A DNA stretch of 64,000 bases from Helicobacter pylori NQ4053 (lineage in GTDB: Bacteria > Campylobacterota > Campylobacteria > Campylobacterales > Helicobacteraceae), in contig NZ_AKNV01000006.1 of NCBI RefSeq assembly GCF_000274605.1, positions 372,001 through 436,000 of the forward strand. Reading direction: 5' to 3'. The position numbers and the translations under genes are program-made. The notes under the pieces were generated by a model. The model made no database searches. It was not told where the DNA came from and saw only the letters and a program-made list of their open reading frames with translations. Below, in pieces: positions 16,240-25,094 of the stretch; within the stretch, counting starts at the first letter, position 1; every line of letters starts with the position of its first letter.

Positions 16240-17487
16240 TTAAAGGTATTTTTCTAACGCCTTAGGAATGTGAATGCTCCCATCCGCTTGCTGGTGGTTT
16301 TCCATTAAAGCGACCATCGTCCTGCCTACCGCTAAAGAAGAGCCGTTTAAGGTGTGCGCTAATTGGTTTTTTTGATTTTCTTTGAAGCGGATTTTAGCGC
16401 GCCTAGCTTGAAAATCCCTCGTGTTAGACACGGAGCTGATTTCTCTGTAGCAATTTTGCCCGGGCAACCACACTTCAATGTCTATCGTGTTGCTCGCGCT
16501 AAAGCCTAAATCCCCACTGCACAATTGCACGAACCGGTGCGGTAATTCCAAAGCCCTTAAAATTTCGCTCGCGCTCTCTAGCATATGCTCTTGCATGACA
16601 TCGCTTTCTTTAGGGTGCGTGATAGCCACAAGCTCTACTTTATCAAATTGGTGCTGTCTTATCATCCCCCTTGTGTCCTTGCCCGCACTCCCTGCTTCGC
16701 TCCTAAAACAAGGCGTGTGCGCGGTCATTTTAATGGGGAGGTTTTCAACGCTAATAATGGTGTCGTTGTATAGATTAGTGAGCGTTACTTCAGCGGTGGG
16801 GATTAAATACAAATTTTCATTTTCTATTTTGAAAACATCTTCTTTGAATTTGGGTAATTGCCCAGTCCCAAAAAGCATTTTTTCATTCACTAACGCCGGC
16901 GTGTAGACGATTTCAAAGCCATTTTTTTCATTAAAATCTAACATTAAATGAATGAGCGCGCGATAAATTTTAGCCCCAAAACCCCTAATGACCGAAAAAC
17001 GGCTTTTAGCGAGTTTCACGCCGCTTTCAAAATCAATCCAACCGTTTTGTTGAGCGAGTTCAAAATGCTCTTTGGGTTTGAAAGTGAAAACCCTGGGGGT
17101 TAAGATTTTTTTAATTTCTATGTTGTCTTCTTCATTCGCACCTAAAGGGGTTTTTTCATCCACTAAATTAGGGATTATGGAAAGCTTTAAATCCATTTCT
17201 TGTTCTGCTTCGCCCACGCTTTTGGAAAGCTCATTCAATTTGATTTTATTGTTTTCTAGCTCTTTTTTGAGATCGCTTGTATCCATTTTTTGAGCCATTT
17301 TAATACCAAATTCTTTAGAAACCTTGTTTTGAAAGGCCTGCAAGCTTTCTAATTCAATGAGCTGTTTTTTATAATGCGTGATGACTTCGCGCAAACGCTC
17401 CAACTCATCACCCATCGCATCGTTACGCTTTTTTAAAGAAAGAGCCATCTTGTCAAAATCTTGCAATAAAAGTTTTCTATCAATCAT
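16240..17487 (-). CDS. serS: Seryl-tRNA synthetase
   Basis: Class II synthetase that charges tRNA-Ser. The 415 residues hold the N-terminal coiled-coil arm (about 30-100) that grips the tRNA long variable arm. The catalytic domain has motif 2 in [18 protein letters not shown] and motif 3 in [16 protein letters not shown]. The length is normal. The ATG directly abuts the stop of the preceding nitrilase-like gene, so the two are probably coupled. Confidence 0.97.
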   Translation of the reverse strand: MIDRKLLLQDFDKMALSLKKRNDAMGDELERLREVITHYKKQLIELESLQAFQNKVSKEFGIKMAQKMDTSDLKKELENNKIKLNELSKSVGEAEQEMDLKLSIIPNLVDEKTPLGANEEDNIEIKKILTPRVFTFKPKEHFELAQQNGWIDFESGVKLAKSRFSVIRGFGAKIYRALIHLMLDFNEKNGFEIVYTPALVNEKMLFGTGQLPKFKEDVFKIENENLYLIPTAEVTLTNLYNDTIISVENLPIKMTAHTPCFRSEAGSAGKDTRGMIRQHQFDKVELVAITHPKESDVMQEHMLESASEILRALELPHRFVQLCSGDLGFSASNTIDIEVWLPGQNCYREISSVSNTRDFQARRAKIRFKENQKNQLAHTLNGSSLAVGRTMVALMENHQQADGSIHIPKALEKYL

Positions 17488-18285
17488 TCAACCCTCTTTA
17501 ATCGTTCTAAAATGCCACAATTTAGCCCATTCGTCTATATCGTTTTTATCTATTTGAGCGTTCAAAGCCCCCATTTTACCCTCTAAAGAATCTTCAATAG
17601 CGCCATTAGGCAAGGCCACAAAACTATCCCCATAAAATTTCCACAAAAATTCGTTTTTTTGATCTTCTTCTACAAGGATTTGGCGATACGCTCCGATCCT
17701 ATTAGCCCTAACCACCACGCAAGAAGCGCAAAAAGCGCGCATCTGGCACAAAAGCCGCCACCTTTCATTGGATTCAAAAGTGGCCACGCTGCTTAAAAGC
17801 ACCACATCCACGCCCTGATTTTTAGCTTGAACCCATATTTCATCAAAATGCGCTTCAAAGCCAAACATAGGGGAGAATTTCAAGCCGTCTCTTTCAAACA
17901 CGAGCAATTCTTTAAAAGCGCTTTTTTCATTGTCAAAAAAGCTTTCTTCATCCCAATGAGGATAGGGGATTAAGCGTTGTTGCGTGTAATACTTCACGCT
18001 TTCTTTAGAAATGAGGGCGATTTTTTTATAGATTTTAGAATGTTCTTCTAAAAGCACCGGGGCCGAGACAATTAAGTCTAACTCTTCGCATTTTTGCGAT
18101 AAAAACTCAACCGCTCGCTTGGACTGATTGCTGATTTCATTCACATCCAATCCCATGTTATGGTGGAAAAAGGGGTTGATCACGTATTCAGGCAACACGA
18201 TTACGCTTCGCTCGGGTATGGAGTTGAATAAGGATTGCATGAGGGTTTCTTTAAAAGACTCTAACTGCAAAGCAAACACTCGCAT
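17488..18285 (-). CDS. Nitrilase-superfamily protein lacking catalytic residues
   Basis: The 265-residue protein has the carbon-nitrogen hydrolase fold: LPEY at 31-34 with the first catalytic Glu (E33), WDEESFF, and the C-terminal W-x-x-L-x-x-x-RA block (WRLLCQMRAF). The position of the catalytic Lys reads YTQQRL, with Gln at 102 and Arg at 104. The usual Cys in the ICYE block is Gly (FGFEAHF, G142). Two of the three catalytic residues therefore seem replaced, which suggests a binding or structural role. It sits between xseB and serS. It corresponds to HP1481. Confidence 0.7.
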   Translation of the reverse strand: MRVFALQLESFKETLMQSLFNSIPERSVIVLPEYVINPFFHHNMGLDVNEISNQSKRAVEFLSQKCEELDLIVSAPVLLEEHSKIYKKIALISKESVKYYTQQRLIPYPHWDEESFFDNEKSAFKELLVFERDGLKFSPMFGFEAHFDEIWVQAKNQGVDVVLLSSVATFESNERWRLLCQMRAFCASCVVVRANRIGAYRQILVEEDQKNEFLWKFYGDSFVALPNGAIEDSLEGKMGALNAQIDKNDIDEWAKLWHFRTIKEG

Positions 18286-18288
18286 CCT

Positions 18289-18549
18289 TTAAGCCTTTTT
18301 GTCTGGCGTTTGGAGTTTTTCATACTCCAAATAAGCGTTTTCTAAAAGCTTTTGAGCCAAAACCAACTCTTGCATGGCCGTTTTATACAAATCCATCCCG
18401 TCTTTTAAGGACAAGTTAGGATCATTCAAGCGATCTATGGCTTGCTCTAGGGAATGAACATGCTCTTCAAAGCTTTTTTTAAGGGCGTTTTTGGCGTTTT
18501 TAGTGTTTTTTGGGGGGATTTTTTCGGTTTCAAATAATTCATCTTGCAT
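18289..18549 (-). CDS. xseB: Exodeoxyribonuclease VII small subunit
   Basis: Partner of XseA in the nuclease that degrades single-stranded DNA from both ends. The 86 residues match XseB: SFEEHVHSLEQAIDRLNDPN, LSLKDGMDLYKTAMQ and LVLAQKLLENAYLEYEKL, an all-helical pair. The N-terminal 25 residues are Lys/Asn-rich and not conserved. It lies 3 bases upstream of the nitrilase-like gene and 9 bases after ubiE. Confidence 0.9.
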   Translation of the reverse strand: MQDELFETEKIPPKNTKNAKNALKKSFEEHVHSLEQAIDRLNDPNLSLKDGMDLYKTAMQELVLAQKLLENAYLEYEKLQTPDKKA

Positions 18550-18558
18550 GACATTCCT

Positions 18559-19299
18559 TTAGCTTTTTTTAACAAGCATGGTCGTTGAAATTTGAGCGAT
18601 AGAATCTTCAGTCCTTAAAATCTCAAACCCTACGTTTTTCAATTCAAATTTCAAACCCTCCAAACTCAAAAACCCCTCAATGGATTGCGGTAAATAAGAA
18701 TAAGCGCCATAATTCTTACTGATAGCCCCTCCCACTAAAGGCAAAACCTTATTCGTGTAAAACCCTGAGATTTTATCCAGCCATGTGGGGTTGTCTTTTT
18801 TTAAAAATTCTAAAATCACTAAAACGCCCCTAGGCTTTAACACCCTAAAAAACTCTTTTAAAGCCTCTTGTCTTTCCACGATATTACGCAAGCCATACGC
18901 AATGGAGAGGATATCCACGCTGTTATTTTCAACGCCCTTTAAATCTTTGGCTTGAGCTTGGATGAAAGAAGCTTTGTTTTCAAGCTCTTCGCATTTTTTA
19001 ATGGCTAATTCAAGCATGTTATTAGAGGGGTCAATCCCCAAACATTCCTTAAACTCTATGCCGCAATTGAGAGCGCTTTTTTGCCAAGCCACAAGCATAT
19101 CCCCAGTCCCGCATGCCACATCCACAAGCCTTAACGCTTTTTTATTCTCCAAAAACAAAAACGCATGCTCGCAAGCCCTTTGGCGCCATTTAACATCTAA
19201 ACCAAAACTCATCAAGCGGTTGGCTTGATCGTAAGAGCTGGCTATATCATCAAACATGTTGATGATTTTTTCTTGCTTAAGGCGATTTTCTTTTTTCAT
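18559..19299 (-). CDS. ubiE: Demethylmenaquinone methyltransferase
   Basis: Adds the last methyl group in menaquinone synthesis using S-adenosylmethionine. H. pylori makes menaquinone, so the MenG activity is the relevant one. The 246 residues include FDDIASSYDQANRLMSFGLD, SAM motif I VDVACGTGDML, IAYGLRNI and the family segment KVLPLVGGAISKN followed by YLPQSI. The length is typical. It lies 9 bases upstream of xseB and 9 after hemJ. Confidence 0.93.
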   Translation of the reverse strand: MKKENRLKQEKIINMFDDIASSYDQANRLMSFGLDVKWRQRACEHAFLFLENKKALRLVDVACGTGDMLVAWQKSALNCGIEFKECLGIDPSNNMLELAIKKCEELENKASFIQAQAKDLKGVENNSVDILSIAYGLRNIVERQEALKEFFRVLKPRGVLVILEFLKKDNPTWLDKISGFYTNKVLPLVGGAISKNYGAYSYLPQSIEGFLSLEGLKFELKNVGFEILRTEDSIAQISTTMLVKKS

Positions 19300-19308
19300 G
19301 ATTGGTCT

Positions 19309-19755
19309 TTAAAAAGGCTTGACAACCACTAAAATCACAATGAGGATCATTAAAATCGTGGGCGCCTCATTAAACACACGATAAAACCTTGCGTTTCTTC
19401 TTGTGGGGTCTTTTTCCAACTCGCGCATGCATTTTTTGCAATAAAAATGATAGGCTAAAAGTAAAACCACTAAAGCCAATTTAGCATGCAACCAACCCCC
19501 ACTTTTAAAAAGCGTTGGCTCTATCAACAGCATTAAAATCCCTGTAATAAGCGTGAAACCCATAGCCGGCGAAGCGATAAAGGAATAGAGCTTTTTTTCT
19601 TGGATTTTAACCACTCCTACAAACTCTTTTTTATGCGCATTTTCTGCATGATAGACAAAAAGGCGCGGTAAATAAAATAACGCCGCCATCCACGAAATGA
19701 CCGCTATCACATGGAAAGCCTTAACCCATAAAAAATACCCACTCAAAAATCCCAT
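19309..19755 (-). CDS. hemJ: HemJ-type protoporphyrinogen IX oxidase (UPF0093)
   Basis: A 148-residue membrane protein with four hydrophobic helices. The family signature is FHVIAVISWMAALFYLPRL near the N terminus, with the conserved His. A second conserved block is IQEKKLYSFIASPAM. HemJ makes protoporphyrin IX in heme synthesis where HemG and HemY are missing, which fits H. pylori. It is cotranscribed with ubiE, so two respiratory-cofactor genes sit side by side. It corresponds to HP1484. Confidence 0.85.
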   Translation of the reverse strand: MGFLSGYFLWVKAFHVIAVISWMAALFYLPRLFVYHAENAHKKEFVGVVKIQEKKLYSFIASPAMGFTLITGILMLLIEPTLFKSGGWLHAKLALVVLLLAYHFYCKKCMRELEKDPTRRNARFYRVFNEAPTILMILIVILVVVKPF

Positions 19756-19765
19756 ACCACTCTCC

Positions 19766-20338
19766 CTAATTTATCTTATTTTGCTGTAAAAACGCTTGCA
19801 AATTTTCTCTTTCGCCGCTGATTTCCACTTCCACGCTTTGGTTTGAAAAATTCTTTTTGCTTAATTGTAAGCTAAATTTCTTAATTTCACGCTGAAGAGC
19901 GTCTAATTCTTTGTAAGAATAATGAGCGCTTAAAGTTTCCAACTCCACAAAATCCTTCAAAGCGTTTTCTTTTTGAGCGTTTTCTACGCACAATAACGCG
20001 CTAGTGGCATAAGCCTTCATCAAGCCCCCCACCCCTAAAAGCGTGCCTCCAAAATAACGCACGCTCACTAATCCTATATTGATTAAATCCTCTCGCCTTA
20101 AAACGCTAAGCATAGGCATGCCTGAACTCCCTTTAGGCTCGCCATCATCGCTAAAACCCTCCGTGATTTTGCCCTCTAAAGAATAGCGGAACGCCGTTAC
20201 AAAATGCGCGGCTTTAAAATGCTCTTTTTTCAAAGCCGTGAGGGTTTTTTCAAAATCGCTAAAGGGCATGAGATAGCCTAAAAAGCGAGATGCTTTAGTC
20301 TGGTGCTTGGAGGTGATGAGGTTTTTAAGCGTTTTCAC
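19766..20338 (-). CDS. YigZ/IMPACT-family protein (UPF0029)
   Basis: The 190 residues match the IMPACT/YigZ fold. The N-terminal part has SRFLGYLMPF, FSDDGEPKGSSGMPML and VSVRYFGGTLLGVGGLMKAY, the family hallmark. A C-terminal DUF1949-like half follows. The cellular role is not firmly known; YigZ in E. coli has been linked to translation and nucleic-acid binding. Its first 14 bases overlap the end of the upstream ABC-2 permease gene. Confidence 0.85.
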   Translation of the reverse strand: MKTLKNLITSKHQTKASRFLGYLMPFSDFEKTLTALKKEHFKAAHFVTAFRYSLEGKITEGFSDDGEPKGSSGMPMLSVLRREDLINIGLVSVRYFGGTLLGVGGLMKAYATSALLCVENAQKENALKDFVELETLSAHYSYKELDALQREIKKFSLQLSKKNFSNQSVEVEISGERENLQAFLQQNKIN

Positions 20339-21455
20339 AAGCTTTCTTTAAAGAGCTGAGTTTGAATACGCACCCTATAAAACTCACGATAAAAATCGCA
20401 ATAAGCGCATAAAAATGCACAGAAACATCTATAAATTCCGCATGCATTTGATTCAATCGCCCTAACAAACTGATCCCATGATAAGCAGGCACTATTTGAA
20501 CAAAAACCTGTAAATAAGAGGGCAAGGATTCAAAAGGCCACACAAAACCCATCATAAAGATCAAGGGCAAAGAAGAAATCAAAACGATTTGAGTGGTGTG
20601 GGCTTCATTTTTAATCCATGCGCCTAAAAACGACCCCAAACTCAAGGTTGCAAGCATGAAAATCAAGCTATTCAAAAACACCATTAAAGCGCTTCCATGC
20701 CGTTCGATCCCATAAAAAGAAAACAGCGCCCCAAAATACCATAAAACAAAAACGCTAAACGCTGCCATAAACACCAAGAGTCTTGCACACAGCCTTAAAG
20801 CGATTTGCTTTTTGTCTAAAAGGGCCAATTCCAAACGCCTGGAGCTAGTAAACATGCTGCTTGCAATGAGCATCACCTGGTGCAAAATGAAAATAAACAC
20901 GCTAGAGAGCGCGTAATTCAAATACCCCTCACTAGGGTTATACAAAGCGATAGGCCTGATTTTAATCCCATCTGTCCCTAATTCAGCTTCTTCTATTTGG
21001 GCGTTGCGTTTGAACCTTATTTCATCATTTAAAGCGTTGATGCTCCCCACCACCGCATTCGCTAACGCGCCATAAATCAAAAAGTAATTGGCGTTCGCAT
21101 AAAAATCTATCGTTACAGGCACTTGTTTATAAATATTGGCTTCAAAATGCGAAGGGATATGCAAGATCCCATAAATTTTTTCTTCTTTTAAAAGCTTTTT
21201 AGCTTCCAGCATAGAGGGGCTAAAAAAAGCGATTTCTAACTCGTTGGAGCTTTGCGCCATGAAGGCTAATTGCCTAGAAAGAAAGGAGTTGTCTTCATCT
21301 ACAAGGGCGATTTTTTGCTGCGTTACAATATCTCTTAAATAAGGCAAAGGGTATAATAAGCCATAGATTAAAGGAGCGCCTATAAGGATTAATAAAACGC
21401 CTTTATGAGAAACAATGGCTCTTAATTCCATTAAAAGGATTTTAAAAAAATTCAT
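20325..21455 (-). CDS. ABC-2 type transporter permease
   Basis: A 376-residue membrane protein of the YbhR/YhhJ kind. It has one N-terminal helix (GVLLILIGAPLIYGLLY) and a large extracytoplasmic domain of about 140 residues (FEANIYKQVPVTIDFYANANY). A cluster of five C-terminal helices follows. It pairs with the next gene to form a heterodimeric export channel. The start overlaps the neighbouring permease stop by 4 bases. No ABC ATPase gene is next to it. It corresponds to HP1486. Confidence 0.85.
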   Translation of the reverse strand: MNFFKILLMELRAIVSHKGVLLILIGAPLIYGLLYPLPYLRDIVTQQKIALVDEDNSFLSRQLAFMAQSSNELEIAFFSPSMLEAKKLLKEEKIYGILHIPSHFEANIYKQVPVTIDFYANANYFLIYGALANAVVGSINALNDEIRFKRNAQIEEAELGTDGIKIRPIALYNPSEGYLNYALSSVFIFILHQVMLIASSMFTSSRRLELALLDKKQIALRLCARLLVFMAAFSVFVLWYFGALFSFYGIERHGSALMVFLNSLIFMLATLSLGSFLGAWIKNEAHTTQIVLISSLPLIFMMGFVWPFESLPSYLQVFVQIVPAYHGISLLGRLNQMHAEFIDVSVHFYALIAIFIVSFIGCVFKLSSLKKACENA

Positions 21456-22549
21456 GCGCTAGCCTTGTCTTTTTTAAAAGAAAAATAAAAAATCAAAAGC
21501 CCTAAAGCTAAAAAGATTAAAAAGAACACAAGCGGCATTAACGAATTTAAAGACTCTCTAAATTCCGTCTTATAATAAGCCTCTTGTAAAAAGAACTTCA
21601 TAAAATGGCTAATAGGCAAGCAATGGCTCCAAAAACTCCCAAAAATTTCCATGTTGTTTTGCGGGTAAGTCACCCCAGCAAACGCAAAGCTTGGAGCGGT
21701 ATAGACCCCAATCGCACCAGCGGTTTCAATAGCGCTTTTTGAAACGCCATAAACCAACACCACAAACCCGCTCATAATGAGCGTCATCAAGACTACCGCT
21801 AAAAAGACCAATGACAAGTGTGCATAATGCCCCTCCATGCCAATGAGATTAAAATAAAACGCCATGCCCATCCCCCAAAAGCTAAACACGCACGCATTCG
21901 CTACAATACTGATTAAAAGCTCTCGCATGTTAGAGATTTTTTGAATGAAATTGAGCATGCCAATCGCAATAAAAATGAGCCACATGCAAGGCAGCATCAC
22001 GCTTAAAAGGTATTGCGTGTAATTGTTTTCTTCATTGTATAGGGCATGCAATTTCAAAACAATAGGCATTGCTTGGGCTTTAGCGGAAATCAAATTGGAA
22101 TCTCGCACTAAAGCTTTGGTGGCTAAGGTTTTAGTGTCTAAGGTCAAAGCGGTTTGCAAAAAGGCGTTTTTGAGCGTTTTGCCCACTAAAACATACTCAG
22201 CGTTATAATAAAAGGGCAAATCCACCTTTCGCCCCATTTTGATTTTTTTCTCTAAATCTCTAGGCAAAACCAACGCCCCATACGCTTCAGCGGAATTTAA
22301 AAAGCGTTTGGCTTCTAAAAGGCTAGCCACTTGGTACTTGATTTCAACCGCGCTCGTTGCGCCCAATTCAAACGCCACTTGATGGCTTGTAGAGGTCTTA
22401 TCCAAATCCACCACCACGATAGGGAGCTGTCTTGGGGTTTCTTGTTTAAAGATTTGCGTGCCTAAAACCCCTAAACAAAAAGGCAATATAAAACACACGA
22501 TAAACAAGAACTTGTCTTGTAAAACCCATGCGCTTATCAATCTGAACAA
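21452..22549 (-). CDS. ABC-2 type transporter permease
   Basis: The second permease of the pair, 365 residues, with the same layout: an N-terminal helix (FIVCFILPFCLGVLG), an extracytoplasmic loop with FYYNAEYVLVGKTLKNAF, and five or six C-terminal helices. Such proteins work with a HlyD-type adaptor and an outer-membrane channel to export small molecules or drugs. It lies 11 bases downstream of the HlyD-like gene. It corresponds to HP1487. Confidence 0.85.
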   Translation of the reverse strand: MFRLISAWVLQDKFLFIVCFILPFCLGVLGTQIFKQETPRQLPIVVVDLDKTSTSHQVAFELGATSAVEIKYQVASLLEAKRFLNSAEAYGALVLPRDLEKKIKMGRKVDLPFYYNAEYVLVGKTLKNAFLQTALTLDTKTLATKALVRDSNLISAKAQAMPIVLKLHALYNEENNYTQYLLSVMLPCMWLIFIAIGMLNFIQKISNMRELLISIVANACVFSFWGMGMAFYFNLIGMEGHYAHLSLVFLAVVLMTLIMSGFVVLVYGVSKSAIETAGAIGVYTAPSFAFAGVTYPQNNMEIFGSFWSHCLPISHFMKFFLQEAYYKTEFRESLNSLMPLVFFLIFLALGLLIFYFSFKKDKASA

Positions 22550-22560
22550 AACAATCCTTT

Positions 22561-23550
22561 TTAAGGTTTAATGGTAACCAACACGCTCATCCCCACCCTA
22601 AAGTTTTCCAACTCTTCTAAGGGTATGGCCTCCACTTCATAGCTTTTCATGTCGTAAGTGTTGGAATTATTCGTCGCTTTCCAGGTCGCAAAATCCCCCA
22701 TCACGCTCAAATATTTGACCCTGAATTTCGCGCTTCTTTTCAACGCTGGGATATAGCCTTCAAATTCCTTACCCACTTTAAACTCGTTCAAATACTTTTC
22801 AGGCACGCTGATTTTTAACCAACTATCCTTTAAATCTATCATGAGCACCACAGGAAAACCCTTAGGGCTAAGCTCGCCACCGCTTAAAAGCACATTACTC
22901 ACTTCCCCATCAATAGGGGCTAGGGCTTTGACGTCTTTTAAATAAGACTCCACTTCATTCACTTGCCCTAGAGCCGCACTCTCTTTAGCCTTAGCGGCAA
23001 TCTTGCTTTCAGAACTCGCCCCCCCTAAAGCCATTTTATACTTTTGGTAAGCCGCGCTCTCGTTGTATTTGGTGCTTTCATAAGCCGCATAGGCTTCATC
23101 GCGCTTTTGCAAACTCGCCACGCCATTGTCATACAAATCTTGAACGCGCTTATAAGTCTCTTTAGCCAAATTCGCTTGGGATTTTGCCGCTTGCCAAACA
23201 TCCCTCGCAGAATTGATCGTTTCATCTCTTGAGCCTCTTTTCACTTCATCGCTAAGCGCTTTAGCGGCTTTATGCCCGGCTTCAGCTTGAGCGAGCTTGG
23301 CTTCTAATTCAGGGCTAGAAATGCTAAAAACCAAATCGCCCTTTTTAATGTGATCGCCTTTTTTAACAAACACCTTTTCAATGCGGCCAGGGACTTTAGA
23401 GCTCACGCTGTATTCCCTGGCTTCCAAAAACCCTTGTAACACTTCAGCCTTAGGGCGATAAGCCAAATAAAAAAGCACGATTAGCCCTAACAATAAAGCC
23501 CCACCCCCTGTAAGAATCGCTTTATTTTTATCCAACATGCTGTTTGACAT
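22561..23550 (-). CDS. HlyD-family membrane fusion protein
   Basis: Periplasmic adaptor between inner-membrane exporter and TolC-like channel. The 329 residues have one N-terminal anchor (ILTGGGALLLGLIVLFYLAY) and a lipoyl/barrel-sandwich half-motif REYSVSSKVPGRIEKVFV. A long coiled-coil hairpin (about 85-195) and the second half-motif LAPIDGEVSNVLLSGGE follow. It is encoded between its channel and the two permeases, so the four genes form one export system. It corresponds to HP1488. Confidence 0.88.
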   Translation of the reverse strand: MSNSMLDKNKAILTGGGALLLGLIVLFYLAYRPKAEVLQGFLEAREYSVSSKVPGRIEKVFVKKGDHIKKGDLVFSISSPELEAKLAQAEAGHKAAKALSDEVKRGSRDETINSARDVWQAAKSQANLAKETYKRVQDLYDNGVASLQKRDEAYAAYESTKYNESAAYQKYKMALGGASSESKIAAKAKESAALGQVNEVESYLKDVKALAPIDGEVSNVLLSGGELSPKGFPVVLMIDLKDSWLKISVPEKYLNEFKVGKEFEGYIPALKRSAKFRVKYLSVMGDFATWKATNNSNTYDMKSYEVEAIPLEELENFRVGMSVLVTIKP

Positions 23551-23561
23551 GATTTTTTCCT

Positions 23562-25094
23562 TTAATAAACAAATTCATAAAATAAATCAATGTGATCGCT
23601 TAACGCCATTAAATTCGCTAATGAAACAATGTATTTATAAGCCACGCTTTTTTGCTCCACAATGATAGAAGAAAGCGTGTTCCTCGCATCAATGACTTGA
23701 GCGTTGGTGCTTAAGCCTTGTAAAAAAGCCTGCTCTTGGAGTTTTAAATTTTCCTTAGCTAATTCCACGCTAGAAAGCAAGCTTTTGTATTCTTTCAAAT
23801 AAGAAAGCGTCTCTTTATAAGTCTTATTCACTAGCAATTCCATGTTTTTTTTAGCTTGGATTTGCTCGCTATTCACCTGTAACTCGGCTAATTTGCTCGC
23901 TTGGTATTTTTGAATGCGCCCTGTGGGGGAAAGGATAGGCATACGCCCGGCCACGCCCACAAACCAATTAGGGATCATGTCTTCAAACACCGAATTGTTT
24001 TGTTTCATGAGATAAGAGCCAAAAAAATGCACTTGGGGCAAGAATTTAGCGATCTGTAGTTTCGTGTTTTCTTTAGAAATTTGAACCTGGTTTTCTAAAG
24101 TTTTTAAAGCCGGGTAGGAATTGAGCGTGGAAGAAACAAAAAAGCTCAGATCGGGCAGATTTTTCTCAGTGTGGATCTCTAATTTGCTTGAAGGCGCTAA
24201 ATCGTCCTTGCTAGATAAAATGGAATTGAATGAGAGTTGCGAAACCTCTAACACGTCTTTAGCCTTAACGCTAGCGATATGAGCCTTATCATAAGCCACT
24301 TGAGCGCTTAAGGTTTCTACCCTAGCGATTTGCCCTACTTTTTGCATTTTCAAAGCGTTTTGGAAATGCTTGTAATGGCCTTTTTCCACCTCTTCTAAAG
24401 TTTCAGACACTTCAGCGTTTAACACCATGCCATAATACACGCTCACAAGCTCTTGAAAAGTGGAAAGCTTTTTCAAGCGATACACTTCATTAGCGTCTTT
24501 TTGCATCAAATCCGCAATGCGCACCATCGTGAATCTTGCCCCACCCATATAAAGGGGATAAATAATGCTCAAAGCCCCAATCACCACATTTTGCTTAGAA
24601 AACAATAAGGGGGCTTCTAAAGTGCTGCTCAAAGCCCCAAAACCTTGCATCACCCCTTGTATACCCGATTGGATTTGAGGGGTTAATACTTGAGGGGGGA
24701 TATTTTGCTGGATGTTTTGCAAGCCTTGATGGATCTGGTTGGTGGCTTTTTGCACGCCCGCTTGTTTTTGGCTGGCAAAATCCATTTTAATGGGGTTAGA
24801 AAGATACACGTAAAACGCGCTCAAATCAATTTGAGGCAAAAAAGAAAGCTTAGCCGCTAATTTCATTTTGCTCGCTCGTTTAATGGCGTATTCTTGCGCA
24901 TGCAAGCCTTCATGATTAGACAACACCCTATTCCATGCGTTTTTTAAAGAGAGTTTTTGGGCGTTAGGGTGGTTCAAAGGCACGCTGTCTTCAGCCAAAT
25001 TCAAAGAAGAAAGATCGGTTTTAGGAACTCCATCAACAGCGTTTAAAGAGTTATTGAATAATAAGCCCAATACAAAGAGGGTTGTTTTTTTCAT
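23562..25094 (-). CDS. TolC-family outer membrane channel protein
   Basis: Forms the trimeric outer-membrane exit duct of a tripartite efflux system. The 510 residues begin with a signal peptide (MKKTTLFVLGLLFNNSLNA). Two similar halves of long helices separated by short strands follow, including SLKNAWNRVLSNHEGLHA in the first half and NKTYKETLSYLKEYKSLL in the second. H. pylori has several TolC homologues; this one matches HP1489. It overlaps the CorC-like gene by 4 bases and is followed after 11 bases by the HlyD-like gene. Confidence 0.88.
   Translation of the reverse strand: MKKTTLFVLGLLFNNSLNAVDGVPKTDLSSLNLAEDSVPLNHPNAQKLSLKNAWNRVLSNHEGLHAQEYAIKRASKMKLAAKLSFLPQIDLSAFYVYLSNPIKMDFASQKQAGVQKATNQIHQGLQNIQQNIPPQVLTPQIQSGIQGVMQGFGALSSTLEAPLLFSKQNVVIGALSIIYPLYMGGARFTMVRIADLMQKDANEVYRLKKLSTFQELVSVYYGMVLNAEVSETLEEVEKGHYKHFQNALKMQKVGQIARVETLSAQVAYDKAHIASVKAKDVLEVSQLSFNSILSSKDDLAPSSKLEIHTEKNLPDLSFFVSSTLNSYPALKTLENQVQISKENTKLQIAKFLPQVHFFGSYLMKQNNSVFEDMIPNWFVGVAGRMPILSPTGRIQKYQASKLAELQVNSEQIQAKKNMELLVNKTYKETLSYLKEYKSLLSSVELAKENLKLQEQAFLQGLSTNAQVIDARNTLSSIIVEQKSVAYKYIVSLANLMALSDHIDLFYEFVY

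Noticed and set aside
16478-16906. 142-codon plus frame inside serS
   Set aside because: It is antisense to the conserved catalytic domain of seryl-tRNA synthetase and carries no family signature.
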